This document shows, piece by piece, positions 61,927 to 64,000 of a stretch of DNA of 64,000 bases. The position numbers and the translations under genes are program-made. Within the stretch, counting starts at the first letter, position 1. The number at the start of each line of letters is the position of its first letter. The stretch is from VXRJ01 sp965246995 (lineage in GTDB: Bacteria; Acidobacteriota; Vicinamibacteria; Vicinamibacterales; UBA8438). The stretch spans positions 2,046,001 to 2,110,000 of the forward strand of contig OZ252008.1 of the NCBI GenBank assembly GCA_965246995.1. The letters are read 5' to 3'. The notes under the pieces are model-generated. The model had not been told where the DNA came from, ran no database searches, and saw only the letters and a list, made by a program, of their open reading frames with translations.

Positions 61927-62990
61927 TGCGACCAACGATGGTGAAGATCCGGCCGCAGACGATGCTGCGCCGGCCGTCCGGCCCGGTACGTCCTCCTGAG
62001 CCCGATCCCCTCGTCGGCCAGGGACAGTGGATGGAGCAACTGCGCCACGAGATCGCCCGGATTGCGGCGACGGACTTCGCTGTTCTGATCGAAGGCGAGA
62101 GCGGCTCCGGCAAGGAACTCGTCGCCCGGCACGTGCACGCCCAGAGTGCACGCCGCACGGGACCGTTCGTCATCATCCACGCCACCCAGATCGTCGACGC
62201 GCTGCACAAGGCGGAGCGGTTCGGTATCGAGGAGCGGATCGGGACCAGTGTCCGTGCCCGGATTCGCAGAGTCGACGACGCATCTGGCGGCACGCTGTTT
62301 CTCGACGACATCGCCGACCTGTCGGAGCCGGCGCAGACAAGGCTGGCGCAGGTCCTCGACGAGATGACGGCGCCCCGGTTCGGATCGCACGGGACGCGTG
62401 CGCGAGGTGTCCGGTTAATCGTCGCGACCGACCGAAGCCTCCGGCCAATGGTCGAACAGCAGCGGTTCCGCGCCGATCTTTACTACCGGATGAGCGGTCT
62501 GGAGATCCATGTGCCCCCGCTGCGCCTACGTCCGTCGGATATCCCGTTGCTGGCGCACTACTTCCTCCGCCAGGGTACGAAGGATTCGGCCTGGACCCTC
62601 TCACCCGGCGCGCTGGACGCGCTGATCGCCCATGACTGGCCGGGCAATGTCCGGCAACTGCGGCGGGTGATGGAGCATGCCGTGGCGTTCTCCACGGGTC
62701 TCAGTATCGGATTGGCGGATCTGCCGGGGACCGCCACCGGCGAGTACGCGGTCAACCTGGAGTCGTCGCTGGTCCGCGACGAATCGATGCGGGCCTGGGG
62801 AAGCCGCTACGCGCGGATCGTGCTGGACCGCTGTGGCAACAACAAGCGCCGGGCATGTGACGTGCTGGGGATCAGCTTCCACACGCTCCAGTCCTACCTG
62901 CGGTACGGCCGTCCTGCGCCGGACCAGACAGTAGCGCCGCCGCCGCACCGCCGGGACGGGGCGGGATCGCGTCCCGCGCTTGATTCCTGA
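61926..62990 (+). CDS. sigma-54-type AAA activator lacking GAFTGA
   Basis: 354 aa. No receiver or other sensor domain. AAA core with Walker A GESGSGKE (residues 57-64) and Walker B GGTLFLDDI (121-129), then RADLYYRMSGLEIHVPPLRLR and HDWPGNVRQLRR. A Fis-like helix-turn-helix is at the C-terminus (NKRRACDVLGISFHTLQSYL). The loop that should read GAFTGA and touch sigma-54 reads IGTSVRA, so activation of sigma-54 is doubtful. GTG start overlapping the previous stop. It may control the pilin genes in front of it. Confidence 0.82.
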   Translation: MRPTMVKIRPQTMLRRPSGPVRPPEPDPLVGQGQWMEQLRHEIARIAATDFAVLIEGESGSGKELVARHVHAQSARRTGPFVIIHATQIVDALHKAERFGIEERIGTSVRARIRRVDDASGGTLFLDDIADLSEPAQTRLAQVLDEMTAPRFGSHGTRARGVRLIVATDRSLRPMVEQQRFRADLYYRMSGLEIHVPPLRLRPSDIPLLAHYFLRQGTKDSAWTLSPGALDALIAHDWPGNVRQLRRVMEHAVAFSTGLSIGLADLPGTATGEYAVNLESSLVRDESMRAWGSRYARIVLDRCGNNKRRACDVLGISFHTLQSYLRYGRPAPDQTVAPPPHRRDGAGSRPALDS

Positions 62991-63009
62991 CCGGAGCGCC
63001 GTGTATCCT
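62981..63009 (+). promoter_or_regulatory. possible promoter of the ferredoxin-nuo genes
   Basis: TTGATT (62981-62986), 17-base spacer, TATCCT (63004-63009). It overlaps the stop codon of the regulator gene. Confidence 0.35.
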
Positions 63010-63051
63010 GTGGCCTGGATTTAATGTTATTGGCATTTACCGGAGGAATGC

Positions 63052-63315
63052 ATGGCCTACAGCATCTGTGAACCCTGTGTCGGCACCAAGGACACCGCGT
63101 GTGTCGATGTCTGTCCCGTCGACTGTATCCATCCCCGCCAGGACGAGGACGAGTTCGAAGCGGAGACGATGCTCTACATCCACCCGGAGGAGTGCATCGA
63201 CTGCGGTGCCTGCGTCCCGGCGTGCCCCGTAGAGGCGATCTTCGCCAACGACGAGGTGCCGGACGAGTGGCAAGGCTTTATCGATACCAACGCTGTGTGG
63301 TATGAGGGTAAGTAG
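63052..63315 (+). CDS. fdxA: ferredoxin (two-cluster, FdxA-like)
   Basis: 87 aa. First site C-x2-C-x6-C-x3-CP (CEPCVGTKDTACVDVCP) with a further Cys in VDCIH, second site CIDCGACVPACP. The wide spacing in the first site fits a 7Fe or 8Fe ferredoxin. Excellent GGAGG before the ATG. Only nine bases separate it from nuoB. It could carry electrons from KorAB to complex I; this is inference. Confidence 0.9.
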   Translation: MAYSICEPCVGTKDTACVDVCPVDCIHPRQDEDEFEAETMLYIHPEECIDCGACVPACPVEAIFANDEVPDEWQGFIDTNAVWYEGK

Positions 63316-63324
63316 TTCAGACCG

Positions 63325-63861
63325 ATGGGCCTGATTGATCATCGGTTCGAAGACAACTTCATAACCACCAACCTGGACCGCGTGCTCACGTGGGCACGAA
63401 CGTCCTCGTTGTGGCCAATGGGGTTCGGTCTCGCCTGCTGCGCGATCGAGATGATCGCCACCTCGACGTCGCGCTACGACATCGCGCGCTTCGGGGCGGA
63501 GGTGTTTCGCGCGTCCCCGCGGCAGTCGGACCTGATGATCGTCGCCGGCACTGTCACCAAGAAGATGGCCCCGGTGCTTCGGCGGCTCTACGATCAGATG
63601 CCGGAGCCGAAGTGGGTCATCTCCATGGGCAGTTGTTCCAACGCGGGCGGTCCGTTCCCCACCTACAGCGTGCTGCAGGGCGTGGACAAGATCGTCCCGG
63701 TGGACGTTTACGTCTCGGGCTGTCCGCCACGCCCCGAAGCCTTGCTGTACGGACTGATGCGCCTGCAGGACAAGATTCGCAAAGAGAGCACCGTGCTGCG
63801 TCGCGAACGTGTGATTCCGGTGGGGCAGAGCGAGCCGATCATCGTCGAGGACCGGGTGTAG
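63325..63861 (+). CDS. nuoB: NADH-quinone oxidoreductase subunit B
   Basis: 178 aa subunit holding cluster N2 of complex I. LACCAIEM supplies two adjacent Cys, and further ligands are in MGSCSNAGGPF and SGCPPRPEALLYG. Follows the ferredoxin gene and is followed by nuoI, not the usual nuoC. Confidence 0.96.
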   Translation: MGLIDHRFEDNFITTNLDRVLTWARTSSLWPMGFGLACCAIEMIATSTSRYDIARFGAEVFRASPRQSDLMIVAGTVTKKMAPVLRRLYDQMPEPKWVISMGSCSNAGGPFPTYSVLQGVDKIVPVDVYVSGCPPRPEALLYGLMRLQDKIRKESTVLRRERVIPVGQSEPIIVEDRV

Positions 63862-63867
63862 ACCGCC

Positions 63868-64000
63868 ATGCTGGCGAAACTGTTCCGGACGATCTTTCTG
63901 GTTGACCTCCTGAAGGGGCTCTGGGTGACGCTGAAGTACACCCCGCAGCCTGCTTTCACCTTCCAGTACCCGGAGGAGCGGCGCCCGGTCGCACCCCGGT
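63868..64000 (+). CDS. nuoI: NADH-quinone oxidoreductase subunit I (partial, cut by window end)
   Basis: First 44 codons only. MLAKLFRTIFLVDLLKGLWV then TLKY and FTFQYPEERRPVAPR match the amphipathic start of NuoI, before its two 4Fe-4S motifs, which would lie beyond the window. Starts six bases after nuoB. Confidence 0.82.
   Translation, partial: MLAKLFRTIFLVDLLKGLWVTLKYTPQPAFTFQYPEERRPVAPR

Noticed and set aside
1..64000. CRISPR array, prophage, integron or classical defence island
   Set aside because: No regularly spaced repeats, phage structural genes, integrase or restriction-modification genes were seen on either strand.

Overview
This is a GC-rich, almost fully coding stretch of a bacterial chromosome. 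A two-membrane (Gram-negative) cell is indicated by the secretin PilQ, a Kdo/LPS gene cluster, LapB and lipoproteins. It respires: there is a cytochrome bc-type complex, the start of a complex I cluster and a TCA-cycle operon. The mix of a ferredoxin-type 2-oxoglutarate oxidoreductase, a bacterial M2 (ACE-like) dipeptidase, a bc operon with a huge multihaem cytochrome, and PilMNOQ fits Acidobacteriota (Vicinamibacteria-like) best. That placement is an inference from gene content, not a measurement.

Layout. 1-4.3 kb: type IV pilus platform genes pilM-pilN-pilO(P)-pilQ. 4.3-6.2 kb: pepQ-like peptidase and thiE. 6.1-8.9 kb (minus): two sodium-coupled amino-acid transporters. 9.0-10.6 kb: folD and coaE, tail to tail. 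10.6-16.3 kb (minus): kdsB-pyrG-kdsA-kdsD-lapB-coaE, a Kdo/LPS operon with housekeeping genes. 16.4-18.6 kb: a GspC/PilP-like protein and serA. 18.9-27.4 kb: icd-mdh-sucC-sucD-korA-korB-ndk-dcd. 27.5-28.7 kb: an IS630-family element. 28.9-35.3 kb: the bc complex operon (HEAT protein, Rieske, cytochrome b, subunit IV, octahaem cytochrome c). 35.3-36.9 kb: an IS1182-family element. 36.9-39.7 kb: NAD metabolism (pncA, pncB, sirtuin). 39.7-43.6 kb: pgi, an enoyl-CoA hydratase-like gene and a family III CoA transferase. 43.6-46.4 kb (minus): glnK-amt-tartrate/D-malate dehydrogenase. Then initiator tRNA, cutA, a DUF368 (PopT) flippase, a SpoIIE-type phosphatase, rnc, an AAA ATPase and purA. 53.5-56.8 kb: an ABC exporter and an M2 peptidase. 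56.9-60.2 kb (minus): cupin, L-lactate permease and a metallo-beta-lactamase-fold protein. 60.4-63.0 kb: a small ORF, a ComEA-like protein, a pseudopilin, a hypothetical protein and a degenerate sigma-54-type activator. 63.0-64.0 kb: ferredoxin, nuoB and the first part of nuoI.

How it fits together. The TCA operon feeds reduced ferredoxin (KorAB) and NAD(P)H (Icd, Mdh) to respiration. A 7Fe/8Fe ferredoxin sits directly in front of nuoB-nuoI. Quinol is probably oxidised by the bc-type complex, whose acceptor module is a membrane-anchored eight-haem cytochrome with a coiled-coil stalk. The Kdo cluster and LapB serve outer-membrane LPS. The two insertion sequences both landed at CTAG sites at the end of a small repeated GC-rich element between genes. 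No CRISPR array, prophage or classical defence system was seen.
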